NCBI GenBank assembly: GCA_001969505.1
Contig: LSSK01001086.1
Location: 1-38,897, forward strand
Source: Zancudomyces culisetae
Lineage: Eukaryota > Kickxellomycota > Harpellomycetes > Harpellales > Legeriomycetaceae
Direction: 5' to 3'
Length of the DNA: 38,897 bases
How positions within the stretch are numbered: the stretch's first letter is position 1; each line of letters opens with the position of its first letter. Below the pieces are notes generated by a model, which was not told the origin of the DNA, did not search any database, and was given only the letters and a program-made list of their open reading frames with translations. This document shows positions 21,195 through 33,200 of the stretch, one piece after another. The position numbers were made by a program, and so were the translations under genes.

Positions 21195-23545
21195 ATGTTG
21201 TTGATGTTGTTGATGTTGTTGATGTTGTTGATGTTGTTGATGTTGTTGATGTTGTTGGTGTTGTGAGGCTTGAGAAAGCACAGACGATGGCATTAAAAAT
21301 GGAGATTGTAATTTTGATGGTAATGGTGGTGATGATAGTGGCAAGGGTAATGGTAAGGTTGTGGAAATAGATGGCGAGAATTGTAATCGTGAGAGCAATA
21401 AACCATAGTTATTAGCTTCATCCTCTACATCTAAAAGTCGAACATTATTGTACAACATCATTAATTGTGGTAATGGTGTAGGTTGAGTTCGAACTCCACC
21501 CAAAACAGTGTTATTTTGTGGTGCGAAGGATGAAACAAGAACAGAATATAAATCTCCATCCGTCGAAAATAAACCTTTCACAACAAATTCTGTATCGAAT
21601 ACAAATGGTTGAATTACCACTGTTGCTTTGGTGTTTACCGTTGGATTATAGCTGTGGTCTTGAAAGTTGGGTTGGCCAAGTTTTTGGTTATTTTCAGGTA
21701 GATGGTAAACTGTTGCTTTTCCATTTGACCACCAAACGACCCAATTGGCGTAGTAATTACTAAATTCATCCGCAATACTATCCTGGTCACTGAGTTGTCG
21801 GTTTAGTAAATACGGATTTGTGTTTATTAGCTGGATATTTGTAGGATAACAACCTTCATCGATTTCTAAAGATTCTGTCACCAGCCTAAATCCAAGTATT
21901 ATCACTCCACTATCACTATCACTATCACTACCAGTAGTATTATTATTGTTGTTGTTGTTGTTATTATCATTGCTATTTATAATCATTTCCACACTTGAAA
22001 CACGATTCTCAAACACTTGGGTTTGGTTGTTGTATTCACTTGTCACAATTACTATTCGTGGAAGTCTGAATGGATTTGGAATTAGTTTTACATCAATAAG
22101 TTTATTGCTACCATTGGTGCCACCCAAACCGTTGTCTCTCGCTACTGTTCTTAAAAGATTATTCGCAATTTGGCTCGAAAATAACGCCTCCATATTGTTT
22201 GTATTGGTATTGATTCGTAAAATATACATCATTAGTACGTCCTCGCTATCACCACCAACATTGGGACTTGATAATCTCCAATTCGCCAACACATTCAAGA
22301 CAATTTCCCAGTTATCAAACCTGTAGTTTATATCTGAGTGTGTTATAACATAATTAATTCCACCCGCTCCGCCATCCTTATTATCACTACTGTTTCGACC
22401 ATATCGTGTGTTCTCGAGGTTTATCGGTAATTGATAAGGTCTTATATTGATGTTTCCATCTTCATTACCATCGATCCCAAAGCTATTACTTCTATCATTA
22501 GCACTATGTCTATTTTTGGCATTCACATCAGTATCTACGTCATTTAGGGTCGAGATTTTGTGTACCTCCAACAATCCAAGACTGGTTAGACAAACTATTG
22601 ACTCCTTGCACAATCTCATGCTCTTGATTTTATCCCCACCAGTATTGGTATTGCTGATATTATTTTTTAACCGAAAATATTTGTGCCCTGGGCCAGACCT
22701 TTTGCTTTTTTCAGCTTTATATTCTTGAAATTTGGTTTTTTCCAGTTCCAAACTCGTTATCTTTCTTGCAACATTTGGTTGCAGCATAATCGTTTTTTCT
22801 ACCACATTACCTTCATACCTAATATTTCCAATTCCATGAATAGCCTTACCGCAATTGTTTATATTAAAGTATGTGTAGTCGCCTAACCAGCAAACCGAGC
22901 GAATTCCTCCTCTCGAATCCAACTTATTGATGAGCTTCCAATCACTCTTGGATGCCTTGGAAACTCGATATATATGCGTCTTACCACTTGTTGGTTGGTT
23001 AATTAGCACTGTCTCTCCTAGCCTATCCAAAAATAATTTATTGCCACTACCACCAATATTATTATTGTTATTATTATTATTATCATTTGCTACATCCATT
23101 TCAATACCAATCTCTCCAATCGGCATCATCACACCATTCACGCCACTATGTAATTTCGAGGTTGTAATAGTCGATGTAGACGAAGCAGTGGCAGGTGATT
23201 TGGTGTTTTTCATATCTTTGGACGAGATTATGTTGCTGACCACCAATAACTGGACCCAACTTCTGCCATCATTGCGGTTTCCAGGTCTGTTAACCGCCAT
23301 TATATTTTGCTCCCCCCACTCCATCCCACCGTAATCATATTTACAACCGTTAGCCTCTGGAAACATTCCTGATTTTATTTTGCCGTTAAGTAGTTCCTGA
23401 TATGCCTGGTGAAAATGTCTATTCACACTAGCTATACTATTTTTCCTTCCCTCTTTTTCATACCTGCCTCCAATTCTCAATTCAGCTCCTTCTTTATCTC
23501 TTTCCAATAATTTATCTACTTCCAATTTCTCAAGTTTTATCGTTC
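18771..23545 (-). CDS. probable Mediator subunit 16 (Med16/Sin4), 5' end uncertain
   Basis: A large protein of about 1584 aa in one open frame. Reasons for Med16: an N-terminal beta-repeat-like half with WD-type patches (RSVCWLGDYTYF, NYYANWVVWWSNGKATVYH), a long helical second half (SQILEFVKFIRNDLFTKL), and a cysteine-rich end with CNLCG (Cys1513, Cys1516, numbered from 23525) and CVCGG (Cys1573, Cys1575), resembling the Med16 C-terminal zinc-binding motif. Med16 sits in the Mediator tail and relays activator signals to RNA polymerase II. Homopolymeric Asn tracts, a His/Gln tract (about residues 755-800) and Asn/Pro/Thr-rich spacers make it much longer than usual. The frame's 5' end has no ATG: the first start-like codon is TTG (23525) and the first ATG is at 23366 (residue 54), although the residues before it look coding. 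A splice acceptor TTTAG at 23550-23546 is phase-compatible with a donor in the upstream ORF. A TFIIIC-type WD/zinc protein is the main alternative. Confidence 0.6.
21130..21262 (-). repeat. His/Gln-coding trinucleotide and nonanucleotide repeat
   Basis: TTG and GATGTTGTT-type units on the plus strand encode alternating His-Gln-Gln and poly-Gln in the Med16-like protein. A run of identical 9-nt units makes it a likely length-variable site. Confidence 0.9.
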
Positions 23546-23589
23546 CTAAATATAGAATCCACGAACTCCTTAATTAATTATTGTTTCTT

Positions 23590-25443
23590 TTAATAAAATT
23601 TTATAAAATATATATACAAACACTTAAAATCACATGTTTTATGAAATAATGGTAACGATAACGATCTAATATACTCGCTTGTTAATCTCAAAAGTCCAAG
23701 ATTTTTTTTACCTTTATCTTGAGTATTCAAGCGTACTTTTACTCTCTTTGTACCACCCTCTTTACTCTTTATCCCTTGTTTGATTACAACATTCGATACC
23801 TTTTTATTCTTTCCGTCGGCTTTACGCTTGAGTTTACCACTACTCAACTTTATTTGCAGTTGACTAGTATTTATGCTTTGCTCTCCTTCATTATTATCTT
23901 TATCTTTTTCTTCTTTCTCTTTCTCTTCTTCTTCCTCTTCTTCTTCCTCTTCTTCTTCACTATCAACATTACCATCACCATCACTATTTCTATTATCATT
24001 ATCATTCTCATCATTTCTGCCGCCTTCACCACTATTCACAACCTCTATATGCCCCTCGCTCCTGCCTCCTGTTTGATCTTGGCCTCCAATCACATTCTCA
24101 CCTCCGCGAGTATGCTTATCATCATATGTGCTTCCCTGCTCGTTACTATTTTTCGTCTTATTCTCATTTCTACTCGTATTCGAACTAACACACTGTCCAG
24201 TATTTCCTTGTTTTCGCTTTCCAATCATTTGTTGTCCAATTGATGTCTTTCTGCGTCCTTTCTTAGTTGTATTATCGGCTCCGGTACTATCGGTTTCTAA
24301 ATACGCATTCGTTTTTACATTCGCTTCTACTTTATCACACGTATCCTTTTCCTGCTTCATTCTTAGCTCTTTTTGCTGTCTTTGCTGCTCTTTTCTACTG
24401 CCTTTACTTACTTTTTTACCCTTCTTTTCAGTCCCCCCAACAGCCAGCGTCTGGGCACTCGGGTGCGCTTGTAGTACTGCCTGTGCTTGCGCTTTCGCTT
24501 GCGCCCGCTCAAGCTGTTGTTGCTGTCTCTTACTCAACTTTTTTGGTTTGGCGCCAGTAGTTGACGTTGTCAATGTTGCTGTTGACGGTGTCAATAGTAG
24601 TCCGCTATATTTTGCATTTGCTTTTATCATAATCTTTTCATTTACGCTCTCCATAAGCTTATCAAACTCTAGCAAATCAAACTCTTTCACGACTCTTGAC
24701 TGCCCGTTCCTCATAAACTTTTCCCTTCTTGCCTTTTCCTTTTCCGCTTTTTCTTGTTGCTCTCGCTCCATTCGCTTTATCTTTTCTTTCTCTATTTCAC
24801 TCCCTTTTGTTTTTTCAGTATCACTTGTACTAGTATCATCACTATATCTGGCATTACTTTCCTTCTTTTGCGATATTTTTTTGGTTTCTGTGCTTTGTAC
24901 CTCGTGTTGCTCTTTTTTTTCCTCTTCAACCTCTACTCGCTTTGTTTCGACTCCAAATCCTATCTTCTCGTCTTTATTATGGCTAAATACATCATCTCCA
25001 TCTGGATTTGTGCCAAACTCCATACCCTTTAGCATTTGATCAAAGCTCATACTTGCCTTTTCATCATTTTTTCTTTCCATATCCATTGTTTTATCCGTAT
25101 CTAAAAATCCAAAATTTAAGAACTCGCCTAGCTCTGTTACATCACTTCCCTTGAAATCCCATAACTCCATTGCTGGAAGTTTATCTTGCATTATTCCTCC
25201 CTTCATTCTCCCAGTCTCTTTTTGCGCCCCATTTCCCTCTTCAACAACTTTTTCCACATCACCTACCTTCTCCTTTTCCTCCTCTCCGCCTTTTGTCTTA
25301 ACCCATCCTAGTACCTCTTTATTCCATTCTTGCCCGCCTATTGCCTGTATTTTTGCCATATCCTCGCCTAGTATATATGTTCCATCCAGCCCTTGTACTA
25401 AGCCGAGTTCTTTCCATATTAGCGAGTCTTCATCCCCTTCCAT
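23590..25443 (-). CDS. highly charged protein of unknown function, 617 aa, or first exon of the MED16-like gene
   Basis: I do not recognise this product. It begins with a real ATG (context AAATAAATATGGAAGGGG). The N terminus (about residues 1-50, IWKELGLVQGLDGTYILGED) and patches near 95-120 (ELWDFKGSDVTELGEFLNFG) look folded. The rest is charged and low in complexity: a predicted coiled coil around 215-245 (KIKRMEREQQEKAEKEKARR), Gln/Ala- and Lys-rich segments, a run of 14 Glu-dominated residues near 510, and a Lys/Arg-rich end. The last 40 residues (from GKKNLGLL, ending in aromatic residues) look like read-through. At residue 577 a donor GTAAAA (23711) could splice to TTTAG at 23546, a 166-nt intron, continuing in frame into the Med16-like ORF and giving a 2168-aa protein. 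Without splicing it ends 65 nt before the TTG of that ORF. The donor is weaker than others in the window. Confidence 0.6.
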   Translation of the reverse strand: MEGDEDSLIWKELGLVQGLDGTYILGEDMAKIQAIGGQEWNKEVLGWVKTKGGEEEKEKVGDVEKVVEEGNGAQKETGRMKGGIMQDKLPAMELWDFKGSDVTELGEFLNFGFLDTDKTMDMERKNDEKASMSFDQMLKGMEFGTNPDGDDVFSHNKDEKIGFGVETKRVEVEEEKKEQHEVQSTETKKISQKKESNARYSDDTSTSDTEKTKGSEIEKEKIKRMEREQQEKAEKEKARREKFMRNGQSRVVKEFDLLEFDKLMESVNEKIMIKANAKYSGLLLTPSTATLTTSTTGAKPKKLSKRQQQQLERAQAKAQAQAVLQAHPSAQTLAVGGTEKKGKKVSKGSRKEQQRQQKELRMKQEKDTCDKVEANVKTNAYLETDSTGADNTTKKGRRKTSIGQQMIGKRKQGNTGQCVSSNTSRNENKTKNSNEQGSTYDDKHTRGGENVIGGQDQTGGRSEGHIEVVNSGEGGRNDENDNDNRNSDGDGNVDSEEEEEEEEEEEEKEKEEKDKDNNEGEQSINTSQLQIKLSSGKLKRKADGKNKKVSNVVIKQGIKSKEGGTKRVKVRLNTQDKGKKNLGLLRLTSEYIRSLSLPLFHKTCDFKCLYIYFIKFY

Positions 25444-26678
25444 ATTTATTTTTATGTATTACCCTGTTCTTGCTGCCACAGTACCCTAATACTCTGTTAT
25501 TCTATGCCTCTGTACTATTACTTTTTTTTTACTCTACTGCTTCCTTTTCTGCAACCTCAAAGTAATGTTATCTAGCTGTTGAAATGTAAATCTTTTTTTG
25601 AGGGGGAGGGGGAGGGTTCGAAGTTTCGTTATGACTATTTAGCCCCGTTTGAAATACGCGAATCCTAGTTTATTAATCTAGAGTACTGGTTAAAAATATT
25701 TCAAATTGGGTTTTATATTTGCTCTTTTCTTTTGCTTCACTTTGTTTTTTTCGCTTCAAGTTCAAGGTCGCTAGCGTATATCTACATGTATCACCCCACA
25801 CTTGCGCTTTCCTAACTCTTTGAATTCGTATATTTTTAATACTTTAGCCTGAATTAACAAAACAGTTTAAAGATCTATACCACTAATATACTCCAAAAAT
25901 GGTAAACGAGTCTAGTTTTGTAGTAGCACTTCGTATGTCGATGAAATACTTCTTTCATACAAACCTTGTTGTGCTATAATTGGAATATGTATTTTATGGT
26001 TGAAGTCTATCTTCTACCAAATAGTAAATTTTTTGTGCAAATTAGTTTTATTTGATTATTTCTCTTTTATTTTGAGGTTTGTATTTTCCTATTTCAACTT
26101 TTATATCATTTGTCCTTTTTATGATTTACCTGATTTTGTTTAATTTTTTTTATTGCAAAATTTATTTCTCTTACAAATGCAATCAATTAACTTGTTGAAA
26201 TCTATTAGCTTGTTATAAATCTGCTAGATTTTGATTTGAATCGTTTCTAATTAACTTTTTGTAATTCACAAAATTGGCCAATTTCCGTTTTAATTTTTTT
26301 TCTTGTGTAATCACAATCGCACTAGGCTAAAGCTATTGTAATTGATGGATATTTTTCTCCTTTTTTGCGTTTATTGAATCACTTTTTAATTCCTTATTTT
26401 TTTAGCTTAACATCTATTTCGGCCTCTTATTCCCGTCTTTTATTTCCCAGAAAATACACATTGCAAATTGAAATTTCAAACAAAAAAAAAATTAAACACT
26501 AATACATGAGTTTTGTATGCTAAACCCAAGATAATGTTATCTTTACAAAGCAGATAAAAAGGTTTACTTTGTAATGTTTTGTTGTACAGCGGCTGTATCT
26601 CTCATTTTCATCTATTATTTTTCAGCGTATTTCCAATTGATAGTTTCTAGTTTAATATTTAATATAGTTTAGTAACAA

Positions 26679-26687
26679 CCCCCCCCC
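26679..26687. repeat. C9 homopolymer
   Basis: Nine C followed by TCTTG in the gene-free region. Confidence 0.95.
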
Positions 26688-27927
26688 TCTTGTCACTCAA
26701 CACATTTAAATTCAGATTATTTGTTACACCTTGTATTTATGATTTTTAAATTTTATTTTTGTTTTTAACTAAAATTTTTATCTACACACAATACAGATGT
26801 TATAGTGATTACTTAGCACCCGTTATTGAATGCTAAAGCACCCGGCTTTTCATTTTGTAGACAACTTTAAAAGTAATCTGAAACTTATTAAAAGTCAGCG
26901 TCACCGCCTTCCTTTTATGGGTTTTACAATCAGTATAACACCTTTTTAATTCCAATGGTTTATCTCGCCATTATTATTACTACCATCATCGCTATTACTG
27001 CCTCTTTTCATTCTTCACCAAACATTTCAACATAATAAACGTATTCTTAACACCTGCTATTTATTGGGAAATTAATTAATAAATAGAGAAGTTAAATAAA
27101 GTAAAAAGCCAAATATTATCCAACTGCTCAATAATGCTCATTTAAATGATTCGATGTGATTAGGAAATATACACACCATGTTTTAATTACATGAAAATTT
27201 ACGCTAAAAGTCTTATAGAAATACAAAAATAGGATGCAATGCCAATCTTGGTCATTTGATCATTGTGTTCCGGTATCTAAAAGGTTGGATTTCGCCAACT
27301 CCACGATTTTGCATTCGACTACTCATCATATATGCTATATGTACCATCTACCATCACATACGAGTGTATCAACTAAAAGAGCATGTTTTTGGTTTATCCT
27401 TCTTATGTCACCATAGTCTCACTTGGGATAAAGGGGCATTCAAATAGTCCCCTGCGATACACTTTAATAGTTGTTTTTTTTTCATTTTAAGTTTAATTTT
27501 AAAATTTTAAACTGATTTACATCCGCTCAGGTGATCCGATAATACAACAAAATTCAGTTATACCTAATCCTAGACATAATAAACCTAAAAACTGCGGATG
27601 AATCGTCGCAAGTATTGGAGAATACAGCATTATATTTTATAAAAAAGTCTGGCTACATTCCTGAACTAAATGTTGTAGATGTATTACCACACACATGTTC
27701 TCTTTTTTTTCATCAATTTTATGATGTATTGATGGTACACACGAGATGCGGTCAAAAAAAAATACATCATTAGCTTTACATAATATTTTTATAAGCGCCC
27801 CACCTCACTTTTCAGATGCTTTTTAGTTCCACATTCAATAGACCACCTTTGAATGTGTTTCACTAGTCAGATAATTGTCATAACATGATATCACGTTCCT
27901 TTTACCCTTCTCTTGTAGAGCTATCAA

Positions 27928-27936
27928 GGGGGGGGG
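27928..27936. repeat. G9 homopolymer
   Basis: Nine G followed by a G/A-rich patch (AAGGTGAGGGGAAGG) in the gene-free region. Confidence 0.95.
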
Positions 27937-28771
27937 AAGGTGAGGGGAAGGTGGATCAAATGAAGAGCGACGTTTATTGGTGTACATGAGCCACTCATTT
28001 TCTATTATTTTAGATGTTTTTCGTCTCGTTGAGATTTACAGATGAGATTATGTAATGTATTACAACCGCCATTTATTTCAAATGACCGAGTTTAATAGGT
28101 CAAAGATAGCACCCGAGTTTGTTTTTTTTTGACTGACACCCAGTATTTTATATCAATGTTTGTTCTTTTTTATTTTGGACAAACAAATAGGCTTTTGCCC
28201 AAACCTCTACAATAAGAGTAGCACAGTATATCTAGTATAACGGATAATATTTTTAAAATTCTTACGAAAAACAAAAACAGGTTGGACGCGGTTAAAATCT
28301 ATTTTAAAATAAAAGCTTGAATTCAATATATGAAATATCCACAATAGGACTCTTATAACAATATATTACGATATAGTTTTAATATTTTACACTTAAAGTG
28401 TAACTGAAACTCTCCAATAATCATAGTTTTTGTAAATTCTAAGGTTTTAAACTCGTGACAATCATTTTACAACAACGGAGCTATTGTGAAACGCTTTATT
28501 TTTCCGTTTTGTAATAGATAATTTTGGCAAACGAAATTGATCCATATAGTGCAATATTTTTTATTTCAAAAATAAACGCAAAAATGAAAGCGATTGAATG
28601 CCAATTATTCCGGTTAGGAGCTCATTTAATTAATTTTAACTGTTAAAAAAAAAGACATGGGTTAAGAGTACCCATCATTATGTAATAATTCTTTCCCAGC
28701 CCCAGCTGTATCATCACTACCTATCACCTAGCAATTTACCATATTTTGAATGTATGTAGTATTTACATCAG

Positions 28772-28781
28772 CCCCCCCCCC
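28772..28781. repeat. C10 homopolymer
   Basis: Ten C followed by TCCCTTC, much like the C9 runs at 3288 and 26679. Confidence 0.95.
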
Positions 28782-30216
28782 TCCCTTCAGGTTCAAAAGT
28801 AAACGTTGTTTTATTGGGCTTGTAAAATGCCATGTTCATATTCGAGTATAGTACAGTCACCACCACAACAGGGCTTTTATGCGGAAACCTCGAGTGGTTA
28901 GAATAGATTTTTGAAGATCTCATGTATTAACCGCCCAGCTGAAATTGACTAAAAAAGTTACACTGTGTATCCATCTATGTATGATATTACAGAGCTAAAC
29001 ACATCTATATTGTGCAGGAATCTCAGCCTATGCAAAATTTGTTGCTCTACTGTAACTTATAGCACATAAAATTTTTGCCGCTCATTAAATCTTTCAATAC
29101 CACATTAAAATATCTCAAACTTTGAAAAAAGAAAGAAAGAAAAAAAAAATTAAATCCATCCTACTGGGACAAAGTTTAAGAGCACCCAACAACTACTATA
29201 ATTTTAACTTCAATAAGATTTAGGCTATTACAAAAATCACCTGTGCTTTTATCTTTGCTATCGAGTTTGAGATCCATTAGTGTAAACTCTTGCGAGTATA
29301 ACTTCAATGTTAGCTAGACTGTATTAATAATTAGGTGAGGATAGTGTGAAATACCTTCCCTCCATCCTCGACCAAATCTCACGTTCAAAAGCTTTGTTGG
29401 TATATGAGAACGAGTACAAATATGTAGCAACTATATACACTAAATGTTTCAGAAAGTATTGATACTAAGTTGATGCAATAAATTAAAGACTTGTAAGTCG
29501 GTTACTTTTTTTTTTTTGTTACAGAAAATACTGACTGTATGCATTCAAATCCTAAGCGGGCAGTAAGTGGTAGGTTTTACTAAATCAAGCTAATTATCAA
29601 CATTGAAGAATCCTAGACCTGTTATAGTGAAGCTTTAAACAAATCGTGCGTAGAAAACTTGAATGATAGATTCAGGTGTGCCTCATCCTACAGCTAAGAT
29701 AATTGGTTGTAGCAAAAGATCTCACACCACACCACAACATAATGTTTGCACCTCTTTTTTTTCTCTGCTCACCTCTCTCTTGTTTATTTTTATTATAGTT
29801 TTTAGCTCGTTTGTGTATTTTTTTATATTCTTTTGGCAACTAAAGACAATTTTAAACGAAAGCATTCTTGGTAACACATTCACATCAATTAAAATGCTTA
29901 CACTTGCATTTTTTGTTGTTCTTACCAAAGATAAAAAAAGTCGATTCAGAAACAAATGCATTAGGACGGATATCTTGCAATTATTCGCCTAAATAGCGAA
30001 AACCGAGTCTAAATTTTTTTTTTTTCAAATTGTCCACTGATATGATTTGCTTAGTTAATTTTGAACTTTTTAAAGTCTGGATTGAAAGACCGAATATCAT
30101 TATATTCACAAAATCCAAATAATTATTATCCATAAACAGAAGATTCTTGAAGCGAAATCCGAGTTCAATCAGATTTGCAAGCCAAAGAATAAAATTCAAC
30201 GGAGTAAATCTAAAAA

Positions 30217-30252
30217 ATGAGAGATACGCAAAGTAAAGCTGAAAATGAATGA
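30217..30252 (+). promoter_or_regulatory. uORF overlapping the GCN2 start codon
   Basis: ATG at 30217 opens an 11-codon frame (MRDTQSKAENE) ending at TGA 30250-30252, past the GCN2 ATG at 30245 and out of frame with it. The context AAAAATG has A at -3. If transcripts begin upstream of 30217, GCN2 would depend on leaky scanning or backward reinitiation; if they begin between 30217 and 30245 the uORF is irrelevant. Confidence 0.5.
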
Positions 30253-33200
30253 AAATCAAGAGCTAGAGGAAACACAACTAAATGAAATCGAGGCTCTGAA
30301 GGCGATTTATATGGACGATTTTGAATTCTACCATGAAAAGACTGCATGGAAGATCAAACCCAAGATCCCAGAGTTTCTAATCACGATCAGATCGGAAAAT
30401 TTCGAGCAACGAGATATAGTTAAAGTCAAAATGCATTTCAAATTTTCGAAAAAATATCCGAACACCTCGCCCCAAATAAGTGTCAAAGAGAACCATGGTA
30501 TCCGCAAAGAACAGATGCAAAAGGCACTAGAGATTATAGAAAGGGAGTTGATACCGGAGAGGCTTGGAACAGAAATGATTTTCGATATAACGAATTGGAC
30601 CCAAGAATACATTACTAAACACAATGTTGCAAAGGAAATAGAGGCAGAATCGTTTTATGAGGCAATGGTAAAGAGGCAGGAGAAGGATAAAGAGATAGAG
30701 CTGGAAAAGAGGGTGGAAAGGCTTAAATCACGGGGGATAAAGATAAGTAGTAAAGGTGAACTTGAAGAGGTAGATTTAGTACAGGCAGAAAGCGAGATAC
30801 TACAGATGATTGTGGAGGAAGATAAATACGACAAGAACGAGTTACGAACCAAAATACAGCAGGAGATGGAGCGACTGCAGCAGGCGGTGATAAAAGGCGA
30901 GGAGCGAAAAAAGAAACTAAGAGAAGTATCTAAAGCAGTTAGGAGAACGGTTGGAAAGATTACACAGAAAATGAAGGTGTTAAAGTTAGAAAGAAAGATA
31001 AAAATAGGGTGTAATAGGGGAAAGGGGGGTGATATAGAGGTAGAGGAGATTTTGCTTGAAGAGGAGAAAACTAATAGAGTGTATAAGCAGTGGAAAGCGT
31101 GCGTAATAAATAAAAATGAAGAGTCAGTAACAAACCACAAACTAACGGTTATGGAATTCACAATCGATGGAAGTCATTATGAAATGGAGACGGGGGCGAG
31201 ACAGCTAGCTAGAGCTATTGCAGACATAGAGAAGCTGAAGCAGGTCAGATCTGAAAACATCGTTAGTGTGTATGGAGTTGTATTAGAGGCAGTTTCGTCT
31301 TTGGCTAAACAAAAAATACCGCTTATAAACACGATTCTACTAAATCTGCTAAATGTTGAGGATGGTGAATATCGCGTAGAGGGAAAGGGGTATGAAAAGC
31401 AATCGATTGATGGAGCATGGTATCTTGGAGATAGCCTCGAAGAAGATGAAGAAGAAGAGGAGGGGGAGTCTATTGAGGGTGTTGGGCGCGGAGGTGGTGA
31501 GATCAAAGAAAGAGGATACAAAAGTGAAAAGGAGAGTGTAAAGGGTGATAGAGGGAAAAGAGGATGGAAACTCTACATCTTAACAGAGGAACAGCAAGCA
31601 CCTGAAGTCATATGTCTAAGAGAAATTGTAAATATGAGTGGGGGGTTAAGCCTAGAAAAGGTAAAAGAATATGGAAAGGAACTTGTCCAGGCACTAGCGA
31701 GTTTACACGAGCAGGGGCTTACACACAGATCAATAATACTAGAAAATGTACTCCTAAAAAAGCGTGATTACGCAGATGTAGGCAGAGATAAGGAGTTGAG
31801 TGCGGTGCTTACCGGTGCATTATACTTTGAACATATGTTTTCGCTCCACAAAATGGCAAAGCTGAACACAAAATGGACAGATAGTATAGAGATGACGATG
31901 CGAGTGGCTCCCGAAGTTGTTGAGAGGGCGGATCAGTTGTCTAGATGGCAAAATGATGTTTATTGTTTGGGATTGGTGCTTGTACAAATGGTATTGGGAA
32001 CACAAACTTTTAAAACCAGTAGATTGGGCAGCGAGTATGAGAGCGAGGCGGTTGTAGGATTGGTTAATATGGGAAAGAGAAGTAAAAAAGTAAGAGATAA
32101 AAGAGGAGGTGGTAAAGGTAGTAAAGGTAGTAAAGGTAGTAAAGGTGATGGTGAATTTAGCGAAAATGTTGACATTCAGTTTTGCAAGGATGCGAAGCTG
32201 CGGGTATACTTTGGGCAACTAATACAAAAGATGGTGTGTAGAGAACAAAATAAACGACCTAAGGCCAAGGATATATTGAAGGAAAGATTTTTTATTGATT
32301 TTGACGAACAAAGTATGCAGAGATCAGGAACCGAAGAGGAAGAGAGTGAGGAGGAGGAAACTGGAGATACCGGATCGGGTTCAGAATCTGATTCAGAATT
32401 TGAATCAGGATCGAAATCTGAATCTGAATCAGAATCTGATTCTGGTGAGTTTGGCGGAAAGAAAAAAGTGCAAGCTATGAAAAGAGGAAGAGGGTTATAT
32501 AGATACAATAGCAAGGATATAGTCTTACAAAACAAACGGGGAGCTGAGGCAAAGCGAGTTAAAGATAAGAAGAAAAAGGCACTCCCTCGATCGTATGGGG
32601 TAAAGAGCAAGTCATTACGTGCAAAACTTGGACAAACGAGCAGAAATAGACGAATAACTAACGGTGGTGATAAGGTAAAAGGTGAAAGGCATAGTCAGGC
32701 GGAGTACAGCGATGAAGATGAGTATATTAGCAGTGATGGGGAAGATGGCGTGATGGAAAGTACTAGGTCGCTGAATAGTTCAAGATACAAAAACGATTTT
32801 GATGAAATGGGATTTGTGGGGAAAGGAGGGTTTGGGTCAGTAGTCAAAGCCAGAAATAAGATAGATGGTAGGCTATATGCAATAAAGAAAGTCGGACTGG
32901 ATTCCAAGGATCTCAAATCGCATAACAAAATCATTAGGGAAGCGGTGAACCTCAGTAGATTACACCATCCAAATGTTGTGCGGTATTTTAATACGTGGGT
33001 GGAGAGAGGGCTTGTAGAGTCTCATATTAGCGAAGAAGATGATGACTATAGTGAAGATGATGATGATGAGGAGAGTGATGGGGATAGTGAGGAGGAGAGT
33101 GAGTATGATAGCGAACAAGAAAGCAGTGAACCTAGATTGGAACTACAAGAAACCAGCAGCAATGTTGTATTTTTTGGAACGGAAAGCTCCAATGAGGAAA

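Larger units (their letters stand above)
25444..30216. other. 4.8 kb gene-free region between divergent genes
   Basis: The longest noncoding stretch in the window, AT-rich throughout. No ORF above about 110 codons has a coding look. I found no tRNA, rRNA, transposon terminal repeat or pseudogene I can defend. It holds three of the eight G/C homopolymer runs (26679, 27928, 28772) and a small hairpin GTTGG...CCAAC near 27283. It contains the promoters of the charged-protein gene and of GCN2; the remainder could include an origin, a centromere or a noncoding RNA, but nothing here proves that. Confidence 0.5.

Noticed and set aside
23719-25039. plus-strand Ser/Phe/Leu-rich ORFs
   Set aside because: Antisense shadows of the Glu/Lys-rich coding sequence; composition is explained by the complement.
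25605-25630. GGTTCGAAGT as a tRNA B box
   Set aside because: No A box, acceptor stem or anticodon arm can be built around it.
27256-27447. RYLKG-like peptide suggesting a Ty1/copia remnant
   Set aside because: Only five residues match; no flanking RNase H or integrase motifs and no LTRs found.
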